A stretch of DNA of 64,000 bases from NCBI GenBank assembly GCA_005883575.1, contig VBFH01000030.1, positions 62,001 to 126,000 of the forward strand, given 5' to 3'. The stretch is from Chloroflexota bacterium. Its GTDB lineage: Bacteria > Chloroflexota > Dormibacteria > Dormibacterales > Dormibacteraceae. The notes under the pieces are model-generated. The model had not been told where the DNA came from. It saw only the letters and a program-made list of their open reading frames with translations, and did no database searches. This document shows, in pieces, positions 42,382 through 55,138 of this stretch; within the stretch, counting starts at the first letter, position 1, and the number at the start of each line of letters is the position of its first letter. Made by a program: the position numbers and the translations under genes.

Positions 42382-43623
42382 CCCGAGCACCCCGCCGCGG
42401 CGCAGCATCTCGAAGCTTTCGCGCCGGCTCGACACGAACTCCTCGGCCGCGGCCCACTCGTAGGCGCGGTTCGTGCTGTCGATCGGGCTGTCGCGTGCGC
42501 CGAGCACCGCTGGGTCCGACATCGCAACGACGAGGACGAGGTGGCGTGCCGCGAGGCGCAGCGTGTGCGCGACCAGCTCGCGTGACACCTCCGGGTCCTG
42601 CACGTCGGTCAGCACCACCACCATCGAGCGACGTCCCACCCGCAGCGCGAGGTGGGTCATCGCGTGCCCGAAGTCCGGCTCGACGTACTCGGGCTGGATC
42701 GCGTACAGCGCTTCCGTGATCCGTCGCAGCTGAGCCGCGCCGCGCTCGGGCTTGATGAAGCCGGTCACGCGGTCGTCGAACGTCATCACACCGACTCGAT
42801 CGCCATAGGCCTGTGCCACCCACGCGAGCATGAGGGCCGCGTTGACCGCATGGTCGAGCTTGTCCAGGTCGCCGGCCGGCGCGGTCATCAGGCGTCCGCA
42901 GTCGAGGGCGATGATGACCTGCTGGCCTCGCTCCGCCTCGACCTCGACCACCACCGGCCGGTCACGGCGGGCGGTCGCCGTCCAGCTGACGCGCCGCACG
43001 TCATCGCCTCGGACGTAGTCCCGCAAGCCGGCGAACGCCGTCGACGCGCCCGGCGGCCGCGCGCGCCGCATGCCGGCCATCGCCCGCAGGCCGCGACGCA
43101 GCGAGAGCTGGATGCGCCTGATGGCGACGACGTTGGGAAATACAGCCACCTGTTCCGAGCCGGGAAGCCGCACCTGGCGCCGCCACCAGCCGTCAGGTCG
43201 CGAAACCTGAAGGTCGACGGCTCCAAATCGAAAGGCCCCGCGCTTGGGTGAGTAGGTGCGGTAGGTGAGTTTCAAGACGCCGTCGCGGTCGAAGCGGCCC
43301 ACCAGCTCACGCGGAGAGGGGCGCAGCATGTCGGGAGCGTGATCCGCGATCTTGCCGAGCAGGCCGGCGGCCGCGCGATTCTGAACCACAACCGTCACTT
43401 CCTCGAGCTCCCCCAGCGAGAAAGGCTCTGGTACCACACGCCGCACCGCGTAACCCGAGCCGTCCGGCAGGAGGGCGAGGTCGCGGGACGCGATCACGAC
43501 CAGGCCGGCGTTGTAGACGATCGCGACGAGTCCAAGCAGCGGTGAGACCACGGCCAGTGCGATGAGCCCGGCGCCGATCGCGACCGCCCAGATCAGCTTG
43601 GGCTGGGGCGCCAGGCCCCTCAC
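42304..43623 (-). CDS. DUF58 (VWA-like) protein
   Basis: This 439-residue protein has two N-terminal hydrophobic segments ([21 protein letters not shown]) followed by a DUF58 domain with a [18 protein letters not shown] motif. A VWA-type fold opens with [12 protein letters not shown] and carries [11 protein letters not shown]. Such proteins act with MoxR ATPases as metal-ion-dependent protein activation or membrane assembly partners. GTG at 43623 is placed 6 bases after the MoxR stop; upstream codons lie in the MoxR gene. Confidence 0.85.
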   Translation of the reverse strand: MRGLAPQPKLIWAVAIGAGLIALAVVSPLLGLVAIVYNAGLVVIASRDLALLPDGSGYAVRRVVPEPFSLGELEEVTVVVQNRAAAGLLGKIADHAPDMLRPSPRELVGRFDRDGVLKLTYRTYSPKRGAFRFGAVDLQVSRPDGWWRRQVRLPGSEQVAVFPNVVAIRRIQLSLRRGLRAMAGMRRARPPGASTAFAGLRDYVRGDDVRRVSWTATARRDRPVVVEVEAERGQQVIIALDCGRLMTAPAGDLDKLDHAVNAALMLAWVAQAYGDRVGVMTFDDRVTGFIKPERGAAQLRRITEALYAIQPEYVEPDFGHAMTHLALRVGRRSMVVVLTDVQDPEVSRELVAHTLRLAARHLVLVVAMSDPAVLGARDSPIDSTNRAYEWAAAEEFVSSRRESFEMLRRGGVLGLDVVAGTLSPALVERYLELKERALL

Positions 43624-43628
43624 AAAGT

Positions 43629-44590
<962 letters not shown>

Positions 44591-44594
<4 letters not shown>

Positions 44595-45712
44595 TTGCGC
44601 AGTCGGCGCGGGCTTGGGTGTGCGATCTCGTGCAGCCGGCGCGCAGCGTTCAGCAGGTCGCGTTCTGACGGGGATGGGGCGACAAGCGAGTTTTCTATTT
44701 CGGCTAGCTCGCTCGCGATCACCGGTGCTCGCACCCACAGAGCATTCCAGAACCGCTCGCGCGGCTGGAGCGGAAGCCCAGTGCGCGAAGCGACCGCGCG
44801 CTCGGCCGCGCGCGCCAGCACGCCTAGCGTCACCGCGCGGGCGCTCGACCGCTGGAGCAACTGGCCGACGGCCACCGACCATTCGACGTCCGAGCGCGCG
44901 ACCTCGGCCCGACGCTCGATCAACGGCCCGAAACGACGGCCGCGGAGCAGGAGCCCGAAGAACACCGCGACCAGCAGCCACAGGAGCCCCGCCCCCCAGG
45001 GCGTCAGGAGCCAGGCCTGGGGGGCGAAGTCGCTAACCGTCAGGCCATGGTGGTACTCGTCGAACGTGACCTGGGCGTTGGCATCCGCACCGATCAGGTC
45101 GGCGAGCAACCTGCCGTTGTCCGCCTTCTCGAGGAAGCCGTTGCAGAGGACCAGTGGGTCCGCCAGGACGACCACCGTGCCGATCCCGATTCGCTGCATG
45201 TATCCGGCGGTCAAACCGTCGGCGGTCCGAAGAAAGGGAACCTGCGCCGGCGCCGGGTCGAGGGGCACGAGATCACCACCGCCGCCGACCGCCGTCACAC
45301 CGTCGACCACAGGCATGGCGCGGTAAGGCGCCCCGACAGCACCAAGGCTGAAACGGGTGACGCCAAGGACGCGGTCGAGCTCTGGATCTCCTGGCTCGGA
45401 GGCGTAGATGAGGGTGCCGCCGCGCGCCCGGACCCACTCGCGTAGTTGGCCCGCCTCGTCCGCGGTGTACGGGCTGGTCGGGGTGAACACGAACATCACC
45501 GAAAAAGCCGCAGGCGGGTTGAACGCCCCTGTCATCTGGCTGGTCGGGTGACCCATCGCCTGCGCGAACAGGAACGCGGCAGACGTGCCGCCGGCGGCGT
45601 CGCTGTTGGAGCTGTGTTCCGGCGAGTCGTTATGGGGCCGGACGAGGTAGGCCGCGCCCGCGATCAGGATCGCAGCCGCGGCGGCGATGATCCAGCCCCG
45701 GGCTCCTCTCAC
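44591..45712 (-). CDS. DUF4350-domain membrane protein
   Basis: This 373-residue protein has a first transmembrane helix (GWIIAAAAAILIAGAAYLV) and an extracytoplasmic DUF4350 domain with FNPPAAFSVMFVFTPTSPYT, VRARGGTLIYASE and TVVVLADPLVLCNG. A second helix follows at about residues 232-254 (LLTPWGAGLLWLLVAVFFGLL), then a helical cytoplasmic tail. The family is always found with MoxR and DUF58 and resembles a gate or sensor in that set. GTG at 45712 overlaps the DUF4129 stop as GTGA. Confidence 0.85.
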
Positions 45713-46617
45713 GCCGCGACCTGCGCCGGGTGGCGGAACGGCTCGGCGACTCGCGCGGCCCGGTCGTACGTGGAGGCGTCGACGTCGCGTCCTCCATAGA
45801 CCGCAGCCTCGAAGGGCAGGAGCAGCGGGCGCAGGCTGGCGAAGTCGGGCGCGCGTTGAAAGATCTCGCGCACCGTGAGTGGGCTTCCCTCCCACGACCG
45901 CTCGCCTTCGAGCGTCGCCGCGACCCCGGCGCAAAGGGCGCGAATGGCTCCCACCCGATCTCCGCGTCCGGCCATGCGGTCCGCCTCGGAGAAATAGTCG
46001 GCTGCAGGTCGCGGTCGCTCGGGGGCGGCGCCGATCGATTGCACGAACCTCCCGCGGCTCGCGCGAAAGACGACGAAGACGACCGCAGCCACGACCGCGA
46101 CGCCGATGAGGTAAAACCACCACGCCGCCTGCGCCCCTCCTCGCGTTCCAAACAGCAGGTGCAGCAGGGAGGAAATCCGGTCCTGCACCCACTGCGTGAA
46201 GCGGTCGAGGAGTGAAGGCGGCCGGTGCAGCGCGTCGTAGCGGCTCATCGACATGACCTCGCGCAGCCGCTGCTGGGCCAGCTCCGGGTCGGATGTCGTC
46301 ACGGGGTGCGCGAGCGCGGCGAGGAGCGCGGTCAGCCGGATCCTCGCATCGTCGTAGAGGGGTGGACGCGCCTGAAGGTCGCGAACGATCTCCGGCTGCG
46401 TGTCGCCCGTGCCCGCCACCAGTACCTGTATCGCCAGGATCGCCGGCACGACGTCTCGCGGCGAGGCATCCTGGATCAGGGTGTAAGCGCGCTGCACGGC
46501 TTCCAGGTAGCGCGGCGGTGAAACAGGGTCGGCGACCGCGGTGGTGGCGCCGGCGATCACCAACGACAGGGCCAGGAGCCCGGGCGCGGTCAGACGAAAG
46601 ATGCGTGCGGGGCTCAG
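45709..46617 (-). CDS. DUF4129-domain secreted/membrane protein
   Basis: This 302-residue protein begins with a signal-like segment (LSPARIFRLTAPGLLALSLVIA). A helical extracytoplasmic domain (about 40-150), a transmembrane helix (FYLIGVAVVAAVVFVVFR) and a cytoplasmic DUF4129 domain with the ADYFSEADRMAGRGDRVGAIRAL motif follow. The most plausible start is CTG at 46617, which overlaps the upstream stop as CTGA; no ATG, GTG or TTG in frame lies before the signal segment without being inside the upstream gene. In MoxR clusters DUF4129 proteins pair with transglutaminase-like genes, but none is seen here. Confidence 0.75.
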   Translation of the reverse strand: MSPARIFRLTAPGLLALSLVIAGATTAVADPVSPPRYLEAVQRAYTLIQDASPRDVVPAILAIQVLVAGTGDTQPEIVRDLQARPPLYDDARIRLTALLAALAHPVTTSDPELAQQRLREVMSMSRYDALHRPPSLLDRFTQWVQDRISSLLHLLFGTRGGAQAAWWFYLIGVAVVAAVVFVVFRASRGRFVQSIGAAPERPRPAADYFSEADRMAGRGDRVGAIRALCAGVAATLEGERSWEGSPLTVREIFQRAPDFASLRPLLLPFEAAVYGGRDVDASTYDRAARVAEPFRHPAQVAA

Positions 46618-47456
46618 ATCGCCGCCGGAGGAGCCGCGAGCCGATACGCCATCTGAAAGAGATCCAGGGCCTCGCGCCGGACGCGCAAGTCGAAGTAGAC
46701 GAGCACGATCACGATCTGCACGATCGGTGTGACCAGGGCGCCGACGAGCTGGCCGGCCGCAAGAGTGATCGCGGTGGCGACGAATGGCGAGACGATGATC
46801 GTAAGCAGAGCCTGCCCAAGCTGGATGAAACCTCCGAGCGCAATCCCGACGACCTCGTAGACGACAAAGGTCAGAAAAAGGATGAGAAAAGTACGCCACC
46901 ACCGGCCATGCACGAGCTGCCGGCTGCGAGTGATGGCGGCGGCGAGGCCAATGTTCTCGACAAACATCGCCGGAGTGACCGCAATCCACATCACGAACAC
47001 CCAGATCCAAAAGGCGAACGGCGCGAGGCATAGCAAGAGGGCCATGGAGGCAGTGAAGGTGTTGAACAGAATCCAGTAACCCAGTAGCGGGAAATACCTC
47101 CGCAGCACGCCGATGAAGATGCCGCTTGCGGTCACCGGGCGCCCCAGCGCCGATTCGCAGGCGGCGTACGTGATCGCTCCATGGGTGAAGGGAAGAATCA
47201 GGATGCTGACGACGGCGGCGGCGCCGAAAGCAGCAAGAAAACCGGTCAGGAGCCCCAGGTCGGAGGAGCCGGCCGCTTGCTGCAGCCCGGTCGTAAACCA
47301 GGCGAGCGCCAGACCGTAAAGGGCCGCCGCGGGGATGGCCAGGATCACGGCAATTCCGGCAAACAAAAGGAAGTGCCTGCGGTACATGCGAAACGTCTCG
47401 TCGAGCAGATCGCCGACCTCGAGCGGTCGCAGCCTCAGCGGAACCGATACGCTCAC
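46614..47456 (-). CDS. Multi-span membrane protein, GPDPase_memb-like
   Basis: This 280-residue protein starts with VPLRLRPLEVGDLLDETFRMYRRHF, the opening of the DUF7544/glycerophosphoryl diester phosphodiesterase membrane-domain family, followed by five to six transmembrane helices and a short cytoplasmic C-terminus. No phosphodiesterase domain is fused. The function is unknown. It is the first gene of the DUF4129-DUF4350-MoxR-DUF58 run. GTG at 47456 is chosen because upstream codons run into the promoter of the divergent response-regulator gene. Confidence 0.78.
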   Translation of the reverse strand: MSVSVPLRLRPLEVGDLLDETFRMYRRHFLLFAGIAVILAIPAAALYGLALAWFTTGLQQAAGSSDLGLLTGFLAAFGAAAVVSILILPFTHGAITYAACESALGRPVTASGIFIGVLRRYFPLLGYWILFNTFTASMALLLCLAPFAFWIWVFVMWIAVTPAMFVENIGLAAAITRSRQLVHGRWWRTFLILFLTFVVYEVVGIALGGFIQLGQALLTIIVSPFVATAITLAAGQLVGALVTPIVQIVIVLVYFDLRVRREALDLFQMAYRLAAPPAAI

Positions 47457-47507
47457 GTTTCTCGCGTCAAGTCCTGTCGTAAATCCACCAGCTAAGCGTT
47501 GCACGAA

Positions 47508-47921
47508 ATGAAGGGATGGGAATTGAATCAGCGGGCCAGTGCAGACCCGGATGATGTAAGGATCCTCGTCGTCGAGGACGATGCATCCGTGGCTCAGATG
47601 TACCGGCTCAAGCTCGAGCTTGACGGGTACTCGGTCGACGTCGCCGGCGACGGTCTGGTGGCGCTGGAAAAAGCAAGGACTTTGCACCCGGACATCATCT
47701 TTCTGGACATTAGGCTGCCCAAGCTCGATGGCCTGGGCGTGCTCGAAGCTTTGCGCGAAGATGCCTCGACCGAGCACATCCCGGTGGTCATCTTGTCGAA
47801 CTGGAACGAAAAAGAGCTGGTCGAGCGCGGGATCAAGCTCGGAGCGCTCGACCACCTGATCAAGAGCCAGACGACGCCGGCCCGGCTCTCCCAACGCCTG
47901 AAGGACTGGCTTAAGGCCTAA
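47508..47921 (+). CDS. Single-domain response regulator (CheY-like)
   Basis: This 137-residue REC domain has VRILVVEDD (acidic pocket D24/D25), FLDIRLPKLDG (phospho-acceptor D67), VILSNWNEKE (switch Ser) and HLIKSQTTPAR (the Lys of the site and an adjacent helix). There is no output domain. ATG at 47508 is used, but TTG at 47523 has a better-spaced AAGGGA and could be the real start. No histidine kinase is nearby, so it is probably phosphorylated by an unlinked partner. The ClpC gene is convergent. Confidence 0.87.
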   Translation: MKGWELNQRASADPDDVRILVVEDDASVAQMYRLKLELDGYSVDVAGDGLVALEKARTLHPDIIFLDIRLPKLDGLGVLEALREDASTEHIPVVILSNWNEKELVERGIKLGALDHLIKSQTTPARLSQRLKDWLKA

Positions 47922-47941
47922 GGGGGATGGCTTTGGGGCTT

Positions 47942-50452
<2,511 letters not shown>

Positions 50453-50519
50453 GGTCCCTTTCCTCCTGGACTCCTTTCTACGACGCTAGGTGGGGCCAGC
50501 ACCTCCTCAACGTAACAGT

Positions 50520-50550
50520 GGTACCCCTGGGTACCCCCGCACCTAATATA
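50520..50550 (-). promoter_or_regulatory. Candidate clpC promoter region with 7-bp inverted repeat
   Basis: GGTACCC and GGGTACC with a 2-base spacer (50520-50535) lie just inside the expected transcription start if TATATT (minus strand, 50550-50545) is the -10. The arrangement resembles a repressor site over the +1 region of a stress-regulated promoter. No -35 of good quality is seen. Confidence 0.4.
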
Positions 50551-50591
50551 GCGTCCAACTCCGCCACTCGATTTCAGTTATGAGGAGGCAT

Positions 50592-52163
50592 ATGAGTCGC
50601 CTTCTCGAACGAGTGAGTGGCTTTATTCCCGCTGTCATCGCGCTAACGCTGCCGATTGCCTTTCTACCCTCCGCCGGCGATAGCTACATCCTCCCGCGAG
50701 CGTCGATCGTAATCGGGGGCGCGAGCCTGGGCGTCGGTGTGGCGCTCATCATCCCTCGCGGCCCTGGCCTTGCTGGGCTGCGCCTTCCTCTCGCCGCGGC
50801 GGCCGCGGCCGCCGTGCTCGCGTTCATCTTCTCGATCTCCTGGCCGCTGAGCGTCGCGGGGTCCTACACACGATACGAGTCCTTGCCGATGCGCCTCGCT
50901 TACCTCGGCTTGATGGCCTCGGCGGTCTGGTTGCTGAAGAGCCGCCTGCAGCGCGACGTGGTCGTCACGGCTTTCGTGTTCGGCGCAACCGTCGCCTCGC
51001 TCGAGGCGCTGGAGCAGGCTTTCACGCACGTCGCCTTTCGCCCGGACGGCAACCTGGGGAACGCCAATCTCCTTGCGGCCTTGATCGCGATGGCCATCCC
51101 GCTGGCGGTCGAGCGGGCATGGAGAGGCGGCCTGTTCGTCGGCCCGTGGGCGGCCGCGGTGGTCGTGATGGCGTCCGGACTGGTCGTGACGACGTCGCGC
51201 AGCGGCGGGTTGGGTGCGATCGCAGGCTGCCTCGCGTTGATCACGTTTGCCGTTCCGCGCCGGCTCAGCACCGCGGCTGGCGCGGCCTCGGCCGTGGCGG
51301 TGGGCGCTGCGGTGCTGTTCATCCTCGTCTCCCCGCTGCGCGCGCTGAACGACGACCCGGCGTCGCTCCGCCTCAACCTCTGGCAGGACGGCCTTCGTCT
51401 CGTCGGCGCGCGCCCGCTCACGGGCTGGGGCGAAGACGCCACCGGTTTGTCGTTTGGACACTACCTCACCCAGGATTACGCGGGCCTGGTCACCTTTGAC
51501 CGCGTCCATTCCGGTCCTCTCGACGTCGCCGCGACGCAGGGCATCCTCGGGCTGGCGGCGCTCGCGTGGGTGCTGGTGGTGCTGTCGCGCGGCGCTTGGA
51601 GGAGACGCGAGGAGCGCGACGTGGCCGGCCTGGCCGGGGCGCTCGCCGGCTACAGCGTGTGGGTCTTCTTCAATTTCGACTGGGCGCCGGCAACCGGGCC
51701 GTTCTGGCTCCTGGCGGGGACGCTCTGGTCTACGCTTCCCCGCTTGCCGGGGAAAGTGGATCCGTCGCTTGGCGACCGGGCCGGATGGCGGGTTGCGCTC
51801 TGGCAACCGCTGTTGGCGGCAGCGTTGGTCGTGGTCGCTGTAGTTTTCGCCGTCTTCCCGATCCTCGCCGACACCTGGTACATCAGGGGCCGAGCCGAAC
51901 TGTCCGTTCGGCTCGATCCGCTCCAGGCCCAGTACCACCGGTCCCTGGGCCTGAGCGTGATGGCCCGAGGCGACCTGCCCGGCGGCGTCGCCGAGCTGCG
52001 GCGCGCCGCAGACCTGGGCGAAACCGATCCCGGATTGTATGTCGAGCTTGGCGATCGGGAGAGGCAGCTCGGAAACTTCGACGGGGCCAGGCGCGCGTAC
52101 CAGCGCGCGCTCGCGATCGACCCGTACTACACCCCGGCAGCGCAGCGCCTGGCGGGGGTCTAG
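50592..52163 (+). CDS. O-antigen ligase/polymerase-like membrane protein with TPR tail
   Basis: This 523-residue membrane protein has around ten hydrophobic helices in the first 420 residues. The central periplasmic loop includes ARPLTGWGEDATGLSFGHYL, typical of the Wzy_C (O-antigen ligase/polymerase) family. A C-terminal cytoplasmic or extracellular tail (about 430-523) consists of TPR-like units (LDPLQAQYHRSLGLS and RAYQRALAIDPYYTPAAQRL). ATG at 50592 is favoured because AGGAGG precedes it; ATG at 50580 is the alternative. It may ligate or polymerise a surface polysaccharide. No sugar-transferase cluster is nearby. Confidence 0.82.
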   Translation: MSRLLERVSGFIPAVIALTLPIAFLPSAGDSYILPRASIVIGGASLGVGVALIIPRGPGLAGLRLPLAAAAAAAVLAFIFSISWPLSVAGSYTRYESLPMRLAYLGLMASAVWLLKSRLQRDVVVTAFVFGATVASLEALEQAFTHVAFRPDGNLGNANLLAALIAMAIPLAVERAWRGGLFVGPWAAAVVVMASGLVVTTSRSGGLGAIAGCLALITFAVPRRLSTAAGAASAVAVGAAVLFILVSPLRALNDDPASLRLNLWQDGLRLVGARPLTGWGEDATGLSFGHYLTQDYAGLVTFDRVHSGPLDVAATQGILGLAALAWVLVVLSRGAWRRREERDVAGLAGALAGYSVWVFFNFDWAPATGPFWLLAGTLWSTLPRLPGKVDPSLGDRAGWRVALWQPLLAAALVVVAVVFAVFPILADTWYIRGRAELSVRLDPLQAQYHRSLGLSVMARGDLPGGVAELRRAADLGETDPGLYVELGDRERQLGNFDGARRAYQRALAIDPYYTPAAQRLAGV

Positions 52164-53354
52164 CTACTCCTCGTCTTCGGTGGGGTACTCGTGAGCCCGG
52201 TCGCTGCGTACGCCCACGAGGTTCGCAGGCGGCGCCGACAGCTGCTTCAGGCTGAGCGAGATCCGGCGCCGCGCGGTGTCGATGCCGATCACCTTGACCT
52301 GCACCGTCTCGCCGACCTTGAGCACGTCCTCAGTCCGCTCGACGTGATCCCAGGACAGCTCCGAGATGTGAAGCAGGCCCTCGATGCCGGGCATGATCTG
52401 GAGGAAGGCGCCGTACTTCTTGGTCTTGGTGACCTGCCCCTCGACGATCGAGCCGACGGGCATCGACTGCACCAGCCGCTCCCACGGATCCTGCTGCAGC
52501 TGGCGCAGCGAGAGCGAGATCCGCGTCTGCTCGGGGTCGAGCTTGATCACCTTGACCGTGACCTCCTCGCCAAGCTGCAGCACGTCGGTCACCTTGGAAA
52601 CACGGTCCCACGACAGCTCGGAGATGTGGATCAGGCCGTCGGCGCCGCCGATGTCGACGAACGCGCCGTAGCTGGTGATACCGGAGACCGTTCCACGCAC
52701 CGTCGTCCCGGTCTGCAGTCGGCTGAACAGCTCCTCGCGCTTGCGCGCGCGGTCCTCGTCCTCCGCCGCCTTCTGGCTGACGATCAACCGGTTGCGCTTG
52801 CGGTTGACCTCGAGGATCTTGACTGGGATCCTCTTTCCCACCAGCGACTCGAGACTTCCCGCGTAGGCCCGCGCGACCTGGCTGGAAGGCAGGAAGCCGC
52901 GCAGGCCGAGGATGTTGACGATCAGCCCGCCCTTGTTCTGCTCCCGCACGTCGGCGTCGATGACGGTCCCGTCGATCTGCTTCTCTGCGGCGACGAGCCA
53001 GGTCGTCTCCGCCCGCGCCCGGCGCAGGCTGAGGACGACGTTGCCCTCTTCGTTCTCAGGCTGCAGGACGTAGACCTTGATCTGGTCCCCTGGCTCGAGG
53101 CCGGCCGAGTCCATCTCTCCGCGCAGGCCGAGCTCCTTGCTCGAGATGACCCCCTCAGCCTTGGCACCAATGTCGACCAGGACCTCGTCCGGGTCGACTC
53201 GCACCACGATCCCATCCACGATGTCCCCGTGGTTGGGGGTCTTGAAGGCCTCCTCCTCGAAGTGGAGGTAGTCCTCCATCGTCATCGCTGCCGATGAATC
53301 CTGGTCGGTCCCCTCCTTGTCTTCGGTCAGGACAGCACCGATCTCAGTAGACAA
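52164..53354 (-). CDS. S1 RNA-binding domain protein (RpsA-like)
   Basis: This 396-residue protein has four S1 domains at about residues 44-110, 128-200, 218-285 and 302-370. Motifs include GIVVRVDPDEVLVDIGAKAEG, RGTVSGITSYGAFVDIGGADG and TKTKKYGAFLQIMPGIEG. The acidic N-terminal extension and the C-terminal YPTEDEE tail resemble the Gram-positive type S1/YpfD homologues rather than six-domain E. coli S1. It may bind mRNA at the ribosome. TTG at 53354 is preceded by AGGGGG at 8 bases. It is adjacent to, and convergent with, the polymerase gene. Confidence 0.88.
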   Translation of the reverse strand: MSTEIGAVLTEDKEGTDQDSSAAMTMEDYLHFEEEAFKTPNHGDIVDGIVVRVDPDEVLVDIGAKAEGVISSKELGLRGEMDSAGLEPGDQIKVYVLQPENEEGNVVLSLRRARAETTWLVAAEKQIDGTVIDADVREQNKGGLIVNILGLRGFLPSSQVARAYAGSLESLVGKRIPVKILEVNRKRNRLIVSQKAAEDEDRARKREELFSRLQTGTTVRGTVSGITSYGAFVDIGGADGLIHISELSWDRVSKVTDVLQLGEEVTVKVIKLDPEQTRISLSLRQLQQDPWERLVQSMPVGSIVEGQVTKTKKYGAFLQIMPGIEGLLHISELSWDHVERTEDVLKVGETVQVKVIGIDTARRRISLSLKQLSAPPANLVGVRSDRAHEYPTEDEE

Positions 53355-53445
53355 AATACGAACCCCCTAAAGGTTATTGATGTGGTCTTGGTCGTCAAAA
53401 CGGCCTCCGCCAAAACGAGCGTCAATTGTACCGCACCAAACATCG

Positions 53446-54261
53446 CTAACCCGGGAAGGGTTCGGCGAGGTCGTGGTTGTCAATCAATCTCGTTTTTCCA
53501 ACTCGGGCGGCCATTACGGCAAGCGTGCCAGGCTTCTGAAAGGTAGCCGGGTCGACGAGCTCCGCATACTCCAGCTTGACCAGCGGCTCGAGGGCCAGAC
53601 GGGCGGCCAGCCGCGCTCTCAATCGAATCGGATCACGCTCGCCAGTGGCGTATGCGTCCGCAGCCTCGCGGAGCGCGGCGCTGATTCCGGCCGCGGCCCT
53701 GCGCTCGTCCTCACTCAGGTAGACGTTGCGTGAGCTGAGGGCCAGCCCGTCCTGCTCCCGCACCGTTGGCACGACCCTGATCTCGACGCCGAGGTCAAGG
53801 TCGCGGACCAATCTCTTGACCACCGCGACCTGCTGCGCGTCCTTCTGGCCGAAGTACGCGCGGTCCGGCGCGACCGCCGCGAACAGCTTGGTGACGACGG
53901 TCGCGACGCCGTCGAAATGCCCGGGGCGGGCCAGGCCCTCGAGAGCTTCCGTAACTCCGCCCACATGCACCCGCGTGCTCGCGTTCGGCGGATACATCTC
54001 TTCGGCGGACGGGCGATACACCGCATCGACCTCGGCGTGCCCGAGCAGCATCAAGTCGTGGTCCCAGTCCCCCGGGTAGCGGCCGAAGTCTTCATGGGGG
54101 CCGAACTGAATCGGGTTGACGAAGACGCTCGCGACCACGACCTCGTTCTCGAAGCGCGCGCTCTCGAGAAGACGTGCGTGGCCGGCGTGCAGCGCGCCCA
54201 TCGTGGGCACGAGACCGATCGATCTCCCATCACGACGCCATCGGCGCGACGCTTCGAGCAT
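53446..54261 (-). CDS. panC: Pantoate-beta-alanine ligase
   Basis: This 271-residue enzyme of pantothenate (coenzyme A) synthesis has SIGLVPTMGALHAGHARLLESAR (the HIGH-like motif is HAGH), VVASVFVNPIQFGPHEDFGRYP, the loop DGVATVVTKLF and ALSSRN. It joins pantoate and beta-alanine at the cost of ATP. ATG at 54261 gives a short N-terminus compared with E. coli, and no better start lies upstream. It follows panB by 31 bp. Confidence 0.94.
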   Translation of the reverse strand: MLEASRRWRRDGRSIGLVPTMGALHAGHARLLESARFENEVVVASVFVNPIQFGPHEDFGRYPGDWDHDLMLLGHAEVDAVYRPSAEEMYPPNASTRVHVGGVTEALEGLARPGHFDGVATVVTKLFAAVAPDRAYFGQKDAQQVAVVKRLVRDLDLGVEIRVVPTVREQDGLALSSRNVYLSEDERRAAAGISAALREAADAYATGERDPIRLRARLAARLALEPLVKLEYAELVDPATFQKPGTLAVMAARVGKTRLIDNHDLAEPFPG

Positions 54262-54292
54262 CGCGCCGGGACGGTCGATGACGGTTGGCGCG

Positions 54293-55138
54293 CTATCCCC
54301 CGTACCGGACCTCTGCCCTGTCCTTGGCGGGAGCCGAACCGTTGGTCGAATACTCGTGCTCTGGACCCGGAAACTTGCCGATCCGCACGTCTTCGGCGTA
54401 GCTCGTCGCCGCGTGAGCGATGTCCTCCGCCAGGTTGGCGTAACGCTTCACGAACTTCGGCGCCTTGCCGGTGGTCAGGCCCAGCATGTCGTGGAAGACG
54501 AGCACCTGGCCGTCGGTGGCCGGGCCGGCGCCAATCCCGATCGTCGGGATGCGAAGCGCGTGCGTGACCGAGGCCGCGAGCTTGCTCGGCACGCCTTCGA
54601 GCACGAGGCCGAACGCTCCCGCCTCCTCGAGCGCCTTCGCGTCGGCGAGGATCTGCGCCGCCTGGGCGTCGGTTTTGCCCTGGACCTTGAAGCCACCCAT
54701 CTGGTGGACGAACTGTGGAGTTAGCCCGAGGTGCCCCATGACCGGGATTCCGACCTCGGTGAGCCGCCGGGTGATCTCGACCACGCGCCCGCCGCCCTCG
54801 AGCTTGACCGCGTGCATTCCTGCCTCCTGCACGAACCGGCCTGCGTTGGCGATCGCCTGCTCGGTGGACTCGTGGTACGACATGAATGGCATGTCGCCCA
54901 CGAGCAGCGCCTGTCGCGCTCCGCGGGCGACCGCTTTGGCGTGGTGGAGCATGTCCTCCATCGTCACGGGCAGCGTCGTCGGATGACCGAGCATCACCAT
55001 GCCCAGGCTGTCACCGACGAGAAGGATCGGGATACCGGACTCGTCGAGGATCCGGGCGCTGAGGAAGTCGTAGGCGGTGAGCACGGCAAAATGCTTGCCC
55101 TCGTCCTTGAATCGCTGGACGTCCAGCACCGTGGTCAT
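54293..55138 (-). CDS. panB: 3-methyl-2-oxobutanoate hydroxymethyltransferase
   Basis: This 281-residue enzyme makes ketopantoate from 2-oxoisovalerate and methylenetetrahydrofolate. It has ILLVGDSLGMVMLGHPTTLPVTMEDMLHH (metal ligands), AVKLEGGGRVVE, GHLGLTPQFVHQMGGFKVQGK, and GIGAGPATDGQVLVFHDMLG. It overlaps the DUF2520 gene by four bases (ATGA). The pairing with a reductase-like DUF2520 gene and panC suggests a complete pantothenate segment. Confidence 0.96.
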   Translation of the reverse strand: MTTVLDVQRFKDEGKHFAVLTAYDFLSARILDESGIPILLVGDSLGMVMLGHPTTLPVTMEDMLHHAKAVARGARQALLVGDMPFMSYHESTEQAIANAGRFVQEAGMHAVKLEGGGRVVEITRRLTEVGIPVMGHLGLTPQFVHQMGGFKVQGKTDAQAAQILADAKALEEAGAFGLVLEGVPSKLAASVTHALRIPTIGIGAGPATDGQVLVFHDMLGLTTGKAPKFVKRYANLAEDIAHAATSYAEDVRIGKFPGPEHEYSTNGSAPAKDRAEVRYGG

